Origin: JAQBDA01 sp041301185
GTDB taxonomy: Bacteria > Chloroflexota > Anaerolineae > Anaerolineales > UBA4823
Direction: 5' to 3'
Length of the DNA stretch: 31,489 nt
NCBI GenBank assembly: GCA_041301185.1
Contig: JBFYSV010000269.1
Span: forward strand, 1 to 31,489
Part shown: positions 23,786 through 31,427 of the stretch, in pieces
Layout of the letters: every line of letters starts with the position of its first letter
Position numbering within the stretch: position 1 is the stretch's first letter
Translations under genes and position numbers: made by a program
The notes under the pieces: generated by a model
Seen by the model: only the letters and a program-made list of their open reading frames with translations
The model's database searches: none
Told to the model about the DNA's origin: nothing

Positions 23786-24774
23786 GACCAAACGCCAGTC
23801 ACCGTCAACGAATAGAGGCTTGTCTGCGTGGAGGCTCAGAGAAAGGCGTCCCGGTGGCTTTGTGGCGCCATTTTCCGGTAGATGACCAGCAGCCCGAAAC
23901 CCTGGCAGCCGCTCACCTGCAATTCCAACGGGCGTATGATTTTGACCTATTGAAAGTCACACCTGCCTCGTCATATATGGCGAAGGATTGGGGAATTGTG
24001 GATGTGTGGCGCGGGGCAACAGAAGGCACCCGGGAGTACACACACCGAGTGGTAAATCATGCGGAGGATTGGGCAAATCTTCCCGTGCTTGATCCTACCC
24101 AGGGAAGTCTCGGAGATAGCATATCCGCATTGAAAATGATCACCAGGGAACTGGGTGAAGATACGCCTGTAATCCAGACGGTATTCAGCCCCCTCTCACA
24201 GGCGAAAAATCTGGTGGGCAGGGAGCAGTTGATTGTACATTTACGCTCTCATCCCCAGGAAGTCCATGCAGGATTGCGGGCGATTGCAGAAACTACCCTG
24301 AATTACATTGAGAGATTGTCCCAGACAGGCGTTGCGGGGATATTCTTTGCAGTTCAGCATGCTCAATACGGCCTGCTTTCTCCCCAAGAATATTCGGAAT
24401 TTGGGAGACCCTATGACCTGACGGTGCTTGCTCCTGCTAAAGATTTCTGGTTGAATATGCTCCACCTACATGGAGAGAATATATTCTTCGACCAATTCCT
24501 GGATTATCCTGTTTCGGTGATTAACTGGCATGATCAAGATACCCCGCCGACATTATCTGAAGCTAAAAAGAAATTCACTGGGGTGGTTTGTGGCGGATTA
24601 AAAAGGGAAAGCACGATTATCTTGGGGACGCCGGAAACCGTCCGTGCTGAAGCCCAAAGCGCCTTCCAGGTGACCGGGGGCGCACGATTCATCCTGGGGA
24701 CGGGGTGCGTTGCTCCAACGATTGCACCCCGTGCTAACCTGATGGCGACCCGGCAAAGCGTTGATTATTTCTAG
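23782..24774 (+). CDS. UroD (uroporphyrinogen decarboxylase)-family protein
   Basis: A 330-residue TIM-barrel protein resembling the HemE/UroD superfamily. Visible stretches are VPVALWRHFP near the N-terminus, DFDLLKVTPASSYMAKDWG (about 52-70), VIQTVFSPLSQAKNLVG (about 134-150), GIFFAVQHAQYGLLSP and LHLHGENIFFDQFLDYPVSVINWHD (His- and Asp-rich, as at the barrel end). The classic HemE RQAGR motif is replaced, so it is more likely a UroD-like corrinoid or methyltransferase-type or other COG0407 protein than the heme enzyme itself. No other heme gene is beside it. It starts inside the TPR gene's last codons. Confidence 0.78.
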   Translation: MRPNASHRQRIEACLRGGSEKGVPVALWRHFPVDDQQPETLAAAHLQFQRAYDFDLLKVTPASSYMAKDWGIVDVWRGATEGTREYTHRVVNHAEDWANLPVLDPTQGSLGDSISALKMITRELGEDTPVIQTVFSPLSQAKNLVGREQLIVHLRSHPQEVHAGLRAIAETTLNYIERLSQTGVAGIFFAVQHAQYGLLSPQEYSEFGRPYDLTVLAPAKDFWLNMLHLHGENIFFDQFLDYPVSVINWHDQDTPPTLSEAKKKFTGVVCGGLKRESTIILGTPETVRAEAQSAFQVTGGARFILGTGCVAPTIAPRANLMATRQSVDYF

Positions 24775-24783
24775 CAAGTTTTA

Positions 24784-25350
24784 ATGATTATGAGTGGGCT
24801 GAGGGTGATTGCCGGTACGGCTCGCGGGCGGAAATTGCGTTCTGTCCCGGGAGATAGCACAAGGCCGATCACAGATCGGACAAAAGAATCACTGTTCAAT
24901 ATCCTGGGAGCCGATATACAAGACGCCTCCCTTTTAGATCTGTTTGCAGGCACCGGCAGTGTTGGGATAGAGGCATTAAGCAGGGGAGCGAGATTCGTTC
25001 GTTTTGTCGATAAAAACCAGCAAGCCATTCAAACGGTACGAGCCAACCTGCAACATACCGGATTAGCTCAATTTGCAGAGGTTAATAGAATTGATGCATT
25101 TAGTTTATTGCTAAATCAGCCGGACCGTCAATTCGATTATGTCTATATCGCACCACCCCAGTACAAAGAGTTATGGAAACGCGCCCTACGCACCCTGGAT
25201 GGGAATACCGGCTGGCTGGGGGAGGATGCGTGGGTGATTGTGCAGATACACCCGGTCGAGTATGAAGCCCAACAATTTCAGCATCTGGTTGAGTTTGATC
25301 AACGTAAATATGGCAGCACGCTGCTGATTTTTTTTAAATACGAGAGTTGA
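24784..25350 (+). CDS. RsmD-like 16S rRNA guanine-N2 methyltransferase
   Basis: A 188-residue class I SAM methyltransferase of the RsmD family. The conserved start LRVIAGTARGRKLRSVPG and RPITDRTKESLFNIL are present, followed by SAM-binding motif I LLDLFAGTGSVGIEALSRGA (about 49-68) and the acidic motif II FVDKN. Family motif IV, normally DPPY, here reads APPQ (DYVYIAPPQYKELW), which removes the acidic residue. RsmD would methylate G966 of 16S rRNA; activity is uncertain because of that change. coaD, the common RsmD neighbour, is absent. Start 24784 or 24790 (MSGLRVI) cannot be separated; no Shine-Dalgarno is seen. It closes the plus-strand gene series before a terminator. Confidence 0.83.
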   Translation: MIMSGLRVIAGTARGRKLRSVPGDSTRPITDRTKESLFNILGADIQDASLLDLFAGTGSVGIEALSRGARFVRFVDKNQQAIQTVRANLQHTGLAQFAEVNRIDAFSLLLNQPDRQFDYVYIAPPQYKELWKRALRTLDGNTGWLGEDAWVIVQIHPVEYEAQQFQHLVEFDQRKYGSTLLIFFKYES

Positions 25351-25364
25351 ATCCGATTGAACAA

Positions 25365-25398
25365 CACGGGCTGTCCGACAGATAAAGGACAGCCCGTG
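25365..25398. terminator. terminator between convergent rsmD-like and SPFH genes
   Basis: A perfect 12-bp stem CACGGGCTGTCC / GGACAGCCCGTG with a 10-nt loop. The minus-strand side is followed by TTGTT; the plus side is weaker in T. Position between two converging genes supports it. Confidence 0.75.
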
Positions 25399-25424
25399 AA
25401 CATTTATAGACAGCCAAGGAGTGA

Positions 25425-26480
25425 TTAGCTTTTCAAGAACTCTTCCAGGGCTTCTTTGCTGATCCGGAATGCATTGCCGAGCTTTTTGGCTTTAAGATCA
25501 CCGGCGTTGATCGCTGCGATCACATCTTCCTCCGAGACGCGCAAGAAACCGGCGGCTTCAGCAGGAGTCATGACGGCTGGCATAGCACCGGATGGAGCGC
25601 CACCCGAGGGCGGTTGCTGTTGAGTAGCACCAGCCCCTGTCATCCCCGCTAATGACTGGCTGAGGACATTGCCCACCCCGAGACCAGCGCCGATTCCTGC
25701 TGTGAGTCCGGCGCCCCCACTCGGGTTTTGAGCGGCATCCCGCATCGCGTCGGCCGCCTGAAGCTGGGTGTAGGTTTGCATATCCAGCATACCCATTGCG
25801 CGTAGCTCTTCAGCAGACTTGCTGGAAGGTTTGAGATTCTCGATATAGAAAGACTTAAGCGTTAAACCAAGGGCAAGAAAATCATCCTGTCCTTTGGCGC
25901 GCACGCCTGCTCCCAGCTCTTCGGTCAGGCCTATTAATTCAGGCACGCTATATTTGGCAGCTGTCTCGCCGAGCAAATCTTGAAGCTTAGAAAGTAGCAT
26001 GGCACGCAAGCGTGACTCGATATCACTGGTCCGGTAAGCTCCTTGCGCCCCAACGATCTGAGTAACGAACTGTTGGACATCCTGTACCTGGTAGCTGTAG
26101 GTGCCAAATCCCTGTAAAAGCGCTACCCCCAGGCCCATGTTAGGGTTACGCACAATGATCGGCTGGGGAGTTCCCCATTTACGATCAGGAAATTCCCGCA
26201 TGGAAACAAAATAAACTTCGGCTGGGAAGGGGGTTTTTTCATTAAAAACCTTCCCTACGAGATTGATCAGTAAGGGAATGTTATAAGTAACAATGGTATG
26301 CCGGCCAGGTCCGAAGACATCCAGGGCGTTGCCATCGCGGAAAAATACAGCAGCCTGAGATTCGCGCACAATCAGCTGTGAGCCAATCCGAAAATTGCCT
26401 GGTCCTTCTTCTGGAAACCGATGAACGATCTCGTCGCGCATCTCGTTCGGGTATTCAATAACATCAAATACTCTTGCCAT
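25425..26480 (-). CDS. SPFH-domain (virion-core/YdjI-like) protein with C-terminal excisionase-type HTH
   Basis: A 351-residue protein. Residues about 25-245 form an SPFH/stomatin-like region of the COG4260 type (SQLIVRESQAAVFFRDGNALDVFGPGRHTI; YFVSMREFPDRKWGTPQPI), without a membrane anchor. A Gly/Ala/Gln-rich linker (about 250-302) follows. Residues 303-351 (MTPAEAAGFLRVSEEDVIAAINAGDLKAKKLG...) match an excisionase/MerR-like HTH_17 helix-turn-helix. Usual family members end in a zinc ribbon, so the HTH replaces it. SPFH proteins form membrane-associated oligomers; whether the HTH binds DNA or is a structural tail is unknown. AGAGGAG before ATG supports the start. It lies 66 bp after a helical-protein gene in the same direction. 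Confidence 0.82.
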   Translation of the reverse strand: MARVFDVIEYPNEMRDEIVHRFPEEGPGNFRIGSQLIVRESQAAVFFRDGNALDVFGPGRHTIVTYNIPLLINLVGKVFNEKTPFPAEVYFVSMREFPDRKWGTPQPIIVRNPNMGLGVALLQGFGTYSYQVQDVQQFVTQIVGAQGAYRTSDIESRLRAMLLSKLQDLLGETAAKYSVPELIGLTEELGAGVRAKGQDDFLALGLTLKSFYIENLKPSSKSAEELRAMGMLDMQTYTQLQAADAMRDAAQNPSGGAGLTAGIGAGLGVGNVLSQSLAGMTGAGATQQQPPSGGAPSGAMPAVMTPAEAAGFLRVSEEDVIAAINAGDLKAKKLGNAFRISKEALEEFLKS

Positions 26481-26546
26481 TTTAGGTTCTCCTCTGTTTT
26501 TTTAAAAGCCCAGTGCTAAGAATTTGCCAAAGATAGATGGACAGGG

Positions 26547-27080
26547 TTAAGAATTGCCTGCCATGAAAACTTCTTCGCGCTGGTTGAATACATCGATGCA
26601 CTTCTGGGTTGTGCTGTTTAGATGGCGAATTGCTGCGGGCAGCCCATCGCTGCCTACCGAGGTTTCCACGTTATCGATCGCTCGAGATATCTCCTCCACA
26701 AGATCTAACATAGCCGCGTCATATTGGTATAACTGCGCCAATTCGCCCTCATTGATCTTGACTGCATCAAATAAACCTGAATACCCGCGAGTTGCGCGTC
26801 GAATTCGATCAGCAAATGTGCGCATTTTAATAGCTGATGATTCCAAATCGTCTACGTAAGCGATCTCCCCCTGGCTGATGAAATCTCGCTGCAGGGATGA
26901 AACTCGCTGGTATTGTTCCTCAATCCGGCTGGCGATGGTTTCACGCAGCAGCTTATCAGCATCTCGCCGGGATTGCCGTTCAATGTAACCGCTGAATCCT
27001 GGTATTTTTCCAGCGATTTTCTTGAACAAATCCATGTCGGAAGTCACCTTGCCAAAGTATTGATCCTGCATGTCACTCAT
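26547..27080 (-). CDS. helical hypothetical protein upstream of the SPFH gene
   Basis: A 177-residue soluble protein I do not recognise by family. It is rich in charged, helix-forming residues with heptad-like spacing from about 38 to 150 (YIERQSRRDADKLLRE; RIEEQYQRVSSLQRDF; LDLVEEISRAIDNVE), suggesting a helical bundle or coiled coil. There is no signal peptide, membrane helix or metal motif. Strong AAGGAG precedes ATG, and a near-consensus promoter lies at 27125-27153. Being first in a two-gene unit with the SPFH-HTH protein, it is probably a partner or scaffold for it. Confidence 0.75.
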   Translation of the reverse strand: MSDMQDQYFGKVTSDMDLFKKIAGKIPGFSGYIERQSRRDADKLLRETIASRIEEQYQRVSSLQRDFISQGEIAYVDDLESSAIKMRTFADRIRRATRGYSGLFDAVKINEGELAQLYQYDAAMLDLVEEISRAIDNVETSVGSDGLPAAIRHLNSTTQKCIDVFNQREEVFMAGNS

Positions 27081-27124
27081 TCCACTCTCCTTAATGAAAG
27101 AAATCCTCTTAGTTTCCTGTTTTG

Positions 27125-27153
27125 ATTATAGCCTTACTTTCTTCCCATTGCAA
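27125..27153 (-). promoter_or_regulatory. sigma-70-type promoter of the helical-protein/SPFH operon
   Basis: On the minus strand TTGCAA (27148-27153) and perfect TATAAT (27125-27130) are 17 nt apart. The ATG at 27080 is about 45 nt downstream. It lies in the 231-bp gap 27081-27311, which otherwise holds the aldolase promoter region. Confidence 0.65.
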
Positions 27154-27253
27154 CCAGTACAGTCAGATTCTTTGATTACGACTAAATTATCCCTATCCGT
27201 TTTATATACGTAGGGGAAATGCGGTAGTTGCGGGTTGTCCCAATAGATTGCGA

Positions 27254-27259
27254 TATAAT
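27254..27259 (+). promoter_or_regulatory. putative -10 element of the aldolase gene
   Basis: A perfect TATAAT lies 52 nt before the aldolase ATG. No convincing -35 is seen at the standard distance, so this is tentative. Confidence 0.3.
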
Positions 27260-27311
27260 TCAACCCATAGAATAAACTCAGTGGAGCAAACACTGTCATA
27301 AAGGAGAAAAA

Positions 27312-28268
27312 ATGATTGTCACGACAAAGAAATTGTTCGAAGCGGCATATGGAAAGTATGCGATCGGCGCCTACAACATCAATAACCTGGAACAAACGAT
27401 GGGGTTATTCCGGGGAAACCTGGATAGCCAGGCTCCATTCATCATCCAGATCAGTAAAGGGGCGCGATCGTACACCCACAAATTGATGTTGGAAGGCTTA
27501 ATCCGCAGCGCAGAAGATGTATTCCCGGACGTAATCTTTGCAGTCCATCTGGATCATGGGGATGAGCAGAGCTGTTACGACTGCGTCGATAGTGGGTTTT
27601 ATAGTTCTGTGATGATCGATGCAAGCCATGAGGATTTCGACACCAATATCGCAATCACAAGGCGTATCGTTGATTATGCACACGCCAAGGGGGTAGTTGT
27701 CGAAGCTGAACTCGGCCAGCTAGGTGGGGTTGAGGAGCACGTATCCGTTAGCGAATCAGACGCAAAATTAACTAATCCTGCTCAGGCGCTTGAGTTTGTT
27801 GAACGATCTGGCTGTGACTCGCTTGCTGTGGCGATCGGGACCAGCCATGGAGCATACAAGTTTGCTGGCTCGCAGGCTTTGCGATTGGATGTGCTGGCAG
27901 AGATCCAGAAGGCGCTGCCAGGTTTCCCTCTGGTGATGCATGGTAGTAGCTCTGTACCCCAGGAAGAGGTCGAGCGCATTAACCAGGCAGGAGGCAAAAT
28001 AAAGGGTGCCAAAGGTGTCGATGCAAGCCAGTTCAAGCGAGCGGCACAACTCGGTGTGACAAAAGTAAATATTGATACCGACGGACGGCTGGTCTGGACG
28101 CGGGTTCATCGTGAGCATTTCCTTGATCATCCGGAAAACTTCGATATGCGCCCGCCAGGAAAAGTGTTCATGGCTGAATATGCAAAATTCATTGCTGATA
28201 AGAATGAAAAATTGGGCAGCGCTGGGCAGCTTGAGGCGGTTAGAAAGATACTGGTATCTGCAAGTTGA
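27312..28268 (+). CDS. class II fructose-bisphosphate aldolase family protein
   Basis: A 318-residue zinc aldolase that cleaves fructose 1,6-bisphosphate to two triose phosphates, or condenses them. Zinc and catalytic residues are visible: D81 and H82 in HLDHGD, the zinc His H179 in GTSHGAYK and H210 in VMHGSSS. EAELGQLGG (131-139) and GVTKVNIDTDGRLVW complete the phosphate-binding and catalytic set. The N-terminus GKYAIGAYNINNLEQTMG is typical. Tagatose-bisphosphate aldolases share these motifs, so substrate is not fully certain. AAGGAG before ATG supports the start. Nudix and pentapeptide genes follow within 10 and 43 bp, probably one transcript. Confidence 0.9.
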   Translation: MIVTTKKLFEAAYGKYAIGAYNINNLEQTMGLFRGNLDSQAPFIIQISKGARSYTHKLMLEGLIRSAEDVFPDVIFAVHLDHGDEQSCYDCVDSGFYSSVMIDASHEDFDTNIAITRRIVDYAHAKGVVVEAELGQLGGVEEHVSVSESDAKLTNPAQALEFVERSGCDSLAVAIGTSHGAYKFAGSQALRLDVLAEIQKALPGFPLVMHGSSSVPQEEVERINQAGGKIKGAKGVDASQFKRAAQLGVTKVNIDTDGRLVWTRVHREHFLDHPENFDMRPPGKVFMAEYAKFIADKNEKLGSAGQLEAVRKILVSAS

Positions 28269-28277
28269 CCGATCCAG

Positions 28278-28799
28278 ATGCCTGTAGAAAGCCAGCTAAA
28301 CCCTGCTGCACGTTACCAGCTCGTCCCGCGCACGTTAATCTTTATTCGCTGTGGTGAATATTTCCTGTTGATCAAAGGTGCTCAAAGTAAGCGACTCTGG
28401 GCAAACCTGTACAACGGAATCGGTGGACACATCGAGCAAGGTGAAGGCTATCTAAAAGCTGCGCAAAGGGAGCTGCTTGAAGAAAGTGGTTTATCGGTCG
28501 AAAATTTATGGCTTGCAGGCGTGATTACGGTGGACACAGGTCGTGACCCGGGGATTGTTATATTTGTCTTAACCGGGGAAATTCCTGATCCAGACCGTTC
28601 AGGACCCCCTGCGGTTCTCTCGTCCGCAGAGGGGAGCCTGGAATGGATCACCGTAGAGCGCCTGCAAGCAATTCCTGTGGTGGAAGATTTACCAGTTTTG
28701 TTGGATATTGTCCGGTCTATGAATCCTGGGGATACTCCATTCTCAACCCGGTATTCTTACACGGATCGTGGAGAACTTGAGATGGAATTCGAGCATTAG
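28278..28799 (+). CDS. Nudix hydrolase
   Basis: A 173-residue pyrophosphatase for nucleoside diphosphates linked to another moiety. The Nudix box is complete at residues 50-72: G, five residues, E, seven residues, REL.EESGL, matching GX5EX7REUXEEXGU. The N-terminal part (RTLIFIRCGEYFLLIKGAQSKRLWANLYNGIGG) resembles MutT/8-oxo-dGTP-type enzymes, but the substrate cannot be predicted. There is no clear Shine-Dalgarno; translation probably couples to the aldolase gene 9 bp upstream. Confidence 0.88.
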   Translation: MPVESQLNPAARYQLVPRTLIFIRCGEYFLLIKGAQSKRLWANLYNGIGGHIEQGEGYLKAAQRELLEESGLSVENLWLAGVITVDTGRDPGIVIFVLTGEIPDPDRSGPPAVLSSAEGSLEWITVERLQAIPVVEDLPVLLDIVRSMNPGDTPFSTRYSYTDRGELEMEFEH

Positions 28800-28842
28800 A
28801 TCGAGAATTGATGTGATAGTGAATCAAGAGCGTAGGATTGAA

Positions 28843-29319
28843 ATGGCTGACCTGAATCGTACGGAGATTGTTAAACTAATTGCCATCAACAGTGGTTGTA
28901 GCAGGGGGGTAATTTTACGGGGTGTGGATCTCAGCCAGCAGAATTTAAGCCATCTCTACCTGGCTGAGGCTAACCTGGCTTTTTCGAATCTGAGCCAATC
29001 CTACCTAATTCAAGCAGACTTGATGAAGTGTGATCTAAGCCAGGCGAACTTGAGCTATGCAGACTTGAGTGAAGCAAACCTGATGGGTGCAAACCTGCGC
29101 CACGCAAATTTAGCTGGTGCGGATTTACGCGCAGCAGACCTTACAGAGGCAGACCTGCGGGAAGCAGATCTACGGGGCGCGAATTTTCGCAGTGCGGTGT
29201 TGCTGAGAGCCAATCTCTGGAACGCACTTGTCGATGAAGCCAACTTTCTGTACGCCAACCTGGAAGGTGCAAAAGGTTTGCCGGCAGATATTGAACGTTG
29301 GACAGAAAGTCCGGGTTAA
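28843..29319 (+). CDS. pentapeptide-repeat protein
   Basis: A 158-residue protein in which residues about 30-142 consist of A(D/N)LxX repeats (LSQANLSYADLSEANLMGANL; ADLRAADLTEADLREADLRGANF), which fold into a right-handed quadrilateral beta-helix. Some members mimic DNA and protect gyrase; most have no known role, and nothing here separates these. The first 28 residues (MADLNRTEIVKLIAINSGCS) form a non-repeat cap. I start at ATG 28843, with AGGAT upstream; an in-frame extension to 28768 overlaps the Nudix gene. No signal peptide is seen. Confidence 0.85.
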   Translation: MADLNRTEIVKLIAINSGCSRGVILRGVDLSQQNLSHLYLAEANLAFSNLSQSYLIQADLMKCDLSQANLSYADLSEANLMGANLRHANLAGADLRAADLTEADLREADLRGANFRSAVLLRANLWNALVDEANFLYANLEGAKGLPADIERWTESPG

Positions 29320-29360
29320 GATCTTGATCAGTTGAATGGCTGAGTGATTTTTCAAGGGGC

Positions 29361-30065
29361 TCAGCTTTCACTGAGCACTCGCAGAATCTCCTGGGCGCGA
29401 TCAAGTGAAATCGGTTTTCCCTTTGCGAATTTCCGGATGTGTTCCTTTAATTTACTTGCGGTCAGGGTTACAGCCGGGAGCTCTGTATCCTCGTCGATCT
29501 CTATACTAGCTTTATCGCTGGTGAATACCAGGGCTGCCTGGATGGGGGGAATATTCTCACTCTCCAATTTGCTCTGTAAAAATTTTTGAAGATTTTCACG
29601 ATCGTGTTCGATATCCAGGTCTGGTCGTCCTAGCCCTTCTTGTGCAAACATCTTAAGATAACCCGACATAATGCCGCCACCTCTTTGGCGATAGCGGCCT
29701 TTTTCGAATGTAATGATTCCACGCTGGTTTCGGGGAAAGATCGCCCAAATCCCGGCTGGACCCACCAGCAGGTGTGCTGTTGGAGTCCGGTAGTGGTAGA
29801 GTGTATAGCGACCATCCAGGCCTTTGAGTGCCTGGTTTAGGATCTCGTCTGGTCGAGGACGACGACCCCAACGGTTCCCAAAAAAGATTCCAATCTGAGA
29901 GAGAGTGAACCCTATCAGCAGGGCTGCCAGGGAAAGACCAAACTGATCTGTAGATTGGAAAGAAAGCACCATTCCTCCAACCAGCACAACCAGGCCTGCA
30001 ATCATGCTGATTTGAGCGATACGGGCGTTGCGGCGGATTAATTTTTCATTGGACTCGATATTCAT
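29361..30065 (-). CDS. membrane-anchored NERD-like domain protein
   Basis: A 234-residue protein with two hydrophobic helices near the N-terminus (about 18-36 and 42-63), then a soluble domain beginning EILNQALKGLDGRYTLYHYRTPTAHLLVGPAGIWAIFPRNQRGIITF. This strand-rich opening resembles NERD (nuclease-related) domains, with the loop of GPAGIWAI typical of that fold, but I cannot point to a full set of nuclease residues. Function is unknown. GGAGGAG lies upstream of ATG, somewhat distant. It is 83 bp after plsX on the same strand and may be in its transcript. It converges with the pentapeptide gene, 41 bp apart. Confidence 0.72.
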   Translation of the reverse strand: MNIESNEKLIRRNARIAQISMIAGLVVLVGGMVLSFQSTDQFGLSLAALLIGFTLSQIGIFFGNRWGRRPRPDEILNQALKGLDGRYTLYHYRTPTAHLLVGPAGIWAIFPRNQRGIITFEKGRYRQRGGGIMSGYLKMFAQEGLGRPDLDIEHDRENLQKFLQSKLESENIPPIQAALVFTSDKASIEIDEDTELPAVTLTASKLKEHIRKFAKGKPISLDRAQEILRVLSES

Positions 30066-30148
30066 TGGGGTATATTGTCTCCTCCCAAATTAGGGCATAT
30101 TATTGGTCTACTTGAACGAGCGCGGCAAGACTACTCATGCAACTATGC

Positions 30149-31180
30149 TCACTGTGCAACTTCGGCAGAATCCAGAGGTTGTGTCTGTGCCAGACGATCT
30201 TGGATCGCACTCCGCAATGCGTTTAAAAGGTCCGATTCTATTGCCTGGCGGGCGACACGGACGGCGTTAAACATAGCTCGTGAGTCAGACCTGCCATGCC
30301 CAACGAACACAAGTCCGTTGATCCCCAGCAACGGAGCGGCTCCAACTTCTGCAGGGTCCATCAATTTCTTGATGCTTGAGAATGCCGGACGAGCCAGCAA
30401 TGCCCCGGCTTTGGTGCGTAAGCTGCTGGTTAGCTCCTCTCGCAGTAAATCGATGATCAGTCTGGCGACAGCTTCGCTGGATTTGAGCAGGATATTTCCT
30501 GTGAACCCATCTGTAACGACCACATCTGCCTGCCCCCCAAAAAGCTCTTTCCCCTCAACATTCCCAATGAAGTTCACACCGCTAGATTGTAATAGCGGGA
30601 ATGTCTCCTTGACTAATTCATTGCCTTTCCCGGCCTCTTCACCATTTGAGAGTAATGCTACCTTTGGGTTGGATTTCCCGAGCACCTTGCTGGCATATAC
30701 GGAACCCATTATGGCGAATTGTTGCAAGTATTCTGGCTTGCAATCCGCATTTGCGCCAATATCCAGAACGACGCAATGACCGCCGCGAACGGGGAATAAA
30801 GCAGTCAGGGCGGGTCGTTTGACACTTTTTAACCTGCCAAGCCGGAATAATGCCGTAGCCATCGCCCCACCGGTGTTTCCCGCTGTTATGAAGGCATCTG
30901 CTTCGCCAGATTTGATTAAATCGATACCCACCGCCATCGAGTTTTGGCTCTTGCGCCGGGCACTCTCGGCTGGTTTGTCGGTCATCTCCAGGATTTCTGG
31001 GGCATGGACGACTTCAATCGATGGATAGCTCATTGTAAGCAACCGCAGGCGAGCATGGATTTCATCCTCGGGACCAACCAGGATGATTTTGTCACTCCAG
31101 TATTTGGCTGCTTCCACAGCCGCGTGTATTTCTGGATCGGGATGGGAATCGCTGCCCATCGCATCGATAACAATTCGCAT
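30149..31180 (-). CDS. plsX: phosphate acyltransferase PlsX
   Basis: A 343-residue peripheral membrane enzyme converting acyl-ACP and phosphate to acyl phosphate for phospholipid synthesis. MRIVIDAMGSDSHPDPEI is the classic N-terminus. DAFITAGNTGGAMATALFRLGRL, PALTALFPV, VLDIGANADCKPEYLQQFA, VALLSNGEEAGKGNELV, FIGNVEGKELFGGQADVVVTDGFTGNILLK and GAAPLLGINGLVFVGHGRSD follow in family order. I start at ATG 31180, with AGGAG upstream; GTG at 31201 adds seven residues without support. The usual neighbours rpmF and fabH are absent. Its promoter must lie in the 65 bp shared with the divergent tRNA gene. Confidence 0.95.
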   Translation of the reverse strand: MRIVIDAMGSDSHPDPEIHAAVEAAKYWSDKIILVGPEDEIHARLRLLTMSYPSIEVVHAPEILEMTDKPAESARRKSQNSMAVGIDLIKSGEADAFITAGNTGGAMATALFRLGRLKSVKRPALTALFPVRGGHCVVLDIGANADCKPEYLQQFAIMGSVYASKVLGKSNPKVALLSNGEEAGKGNELVKETFPLLQSSGVNFIGNVEGKELFGGQADVVVTDGFTGNILLKSSEAVARLIIDLLREELTSSLRTKAGALLARPAFSSIKKLMDPAEVGAAPLLGINGLVFVGHGRSDSRAMFNAVRVARQAIESDLLNALRSAIQDRLAQTQPLDSAEVAQ

Positions 31181-31205
31181 AAGGATTGTTCTCCTGTTCA
31201 CTAGC

Positions 31206-31233
31206 TTGACAATGATGGATAGCTGATTATAAT
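31206..31233 (+). promoter_or_regulatory. sigma-70-type promoter of tRNA-Leu
   Basis: Perfect TTGACA (31206-31211) and perfect TATAAT (31228-31233) with a 16-nt spacer, ending 12 nt before the tRNA. An AT-rich TATTAT/TATAAT sequence in the same place reads on the minus strand and may serve plsX. Confidence 0.75.
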
Positions 31234-31245
31234 ACGACTACCCTT

Positions 31246-31327
31246 GCGCTGGTGCTGGAATTGGCAGACAGGCATGGTTGAGGGCCATGTGCCGCAAGGC
31301 GTGTGGGTTCAACTCCCACCCAGCGCA
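31246..31327 (+). tRNA. tRNA-Leu (anticodon GAG)
   Basis: An 82-nt class II tRNA. Acceptor stem GCGCTGG pairs with CCAGCGC (31320-31326), with discriminator A. The anticodon arm is CATGG-TTGAGGG-CCATG, anticodon GAG (reads CUC and CUU). A long variable arm (TGCC-GCAA-GGCG) marks leucine. The T arm is GTGGG-TTCAACT-CCCAC. CCA is not encoded (the next bases are CAG), so a CCA-adding enzyme is required. Confidence 0.95.
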
Positions 31328-31330
31328 CAG

Positions 31331-31353
31331 AAAACCGCCGCCCAGGCGGTTTT
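31331..31353 (+). terminator. intrinsic terminator of tRNA-Leu
   Basis: The 9-bp stem AAAACCGCC / GGCGGTTTT with a 5-nt loop and trailing T-run starts 4 nt after the tRNA. Confidence 0.85.
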
Positions 31354-31427
31354 TATTTTCCGCCCTCCAAAGAGGAATCTGGCAGACAGTAAGGCACCCA
31401 GCATGAAGGTATAATTATTAATAGATG

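Noticed and set aside
23782..24774. hemE (true uroporphyrinogen decarboxylase)
   Set aside because: The RQAGR substrate-binding motif expected near the N-terminus is missing, and no heme gene is adjacent.
27126..27395. Small minus-strand protein ending in a CTGC motif
   Set aside because: The reading looks protein-like in part, but it overlaps the aldolase start and the 27125-27153 promoter, and has no ribosome site at a usable start.
29334..29376. Terminator between the pentapeptide and NERD-like genes
   Set aside because: GCTGAG/CTCAGC and GCTCAG/CTGAGC short stems overlap each other and the end of the NERD-like gene; too weak to call.
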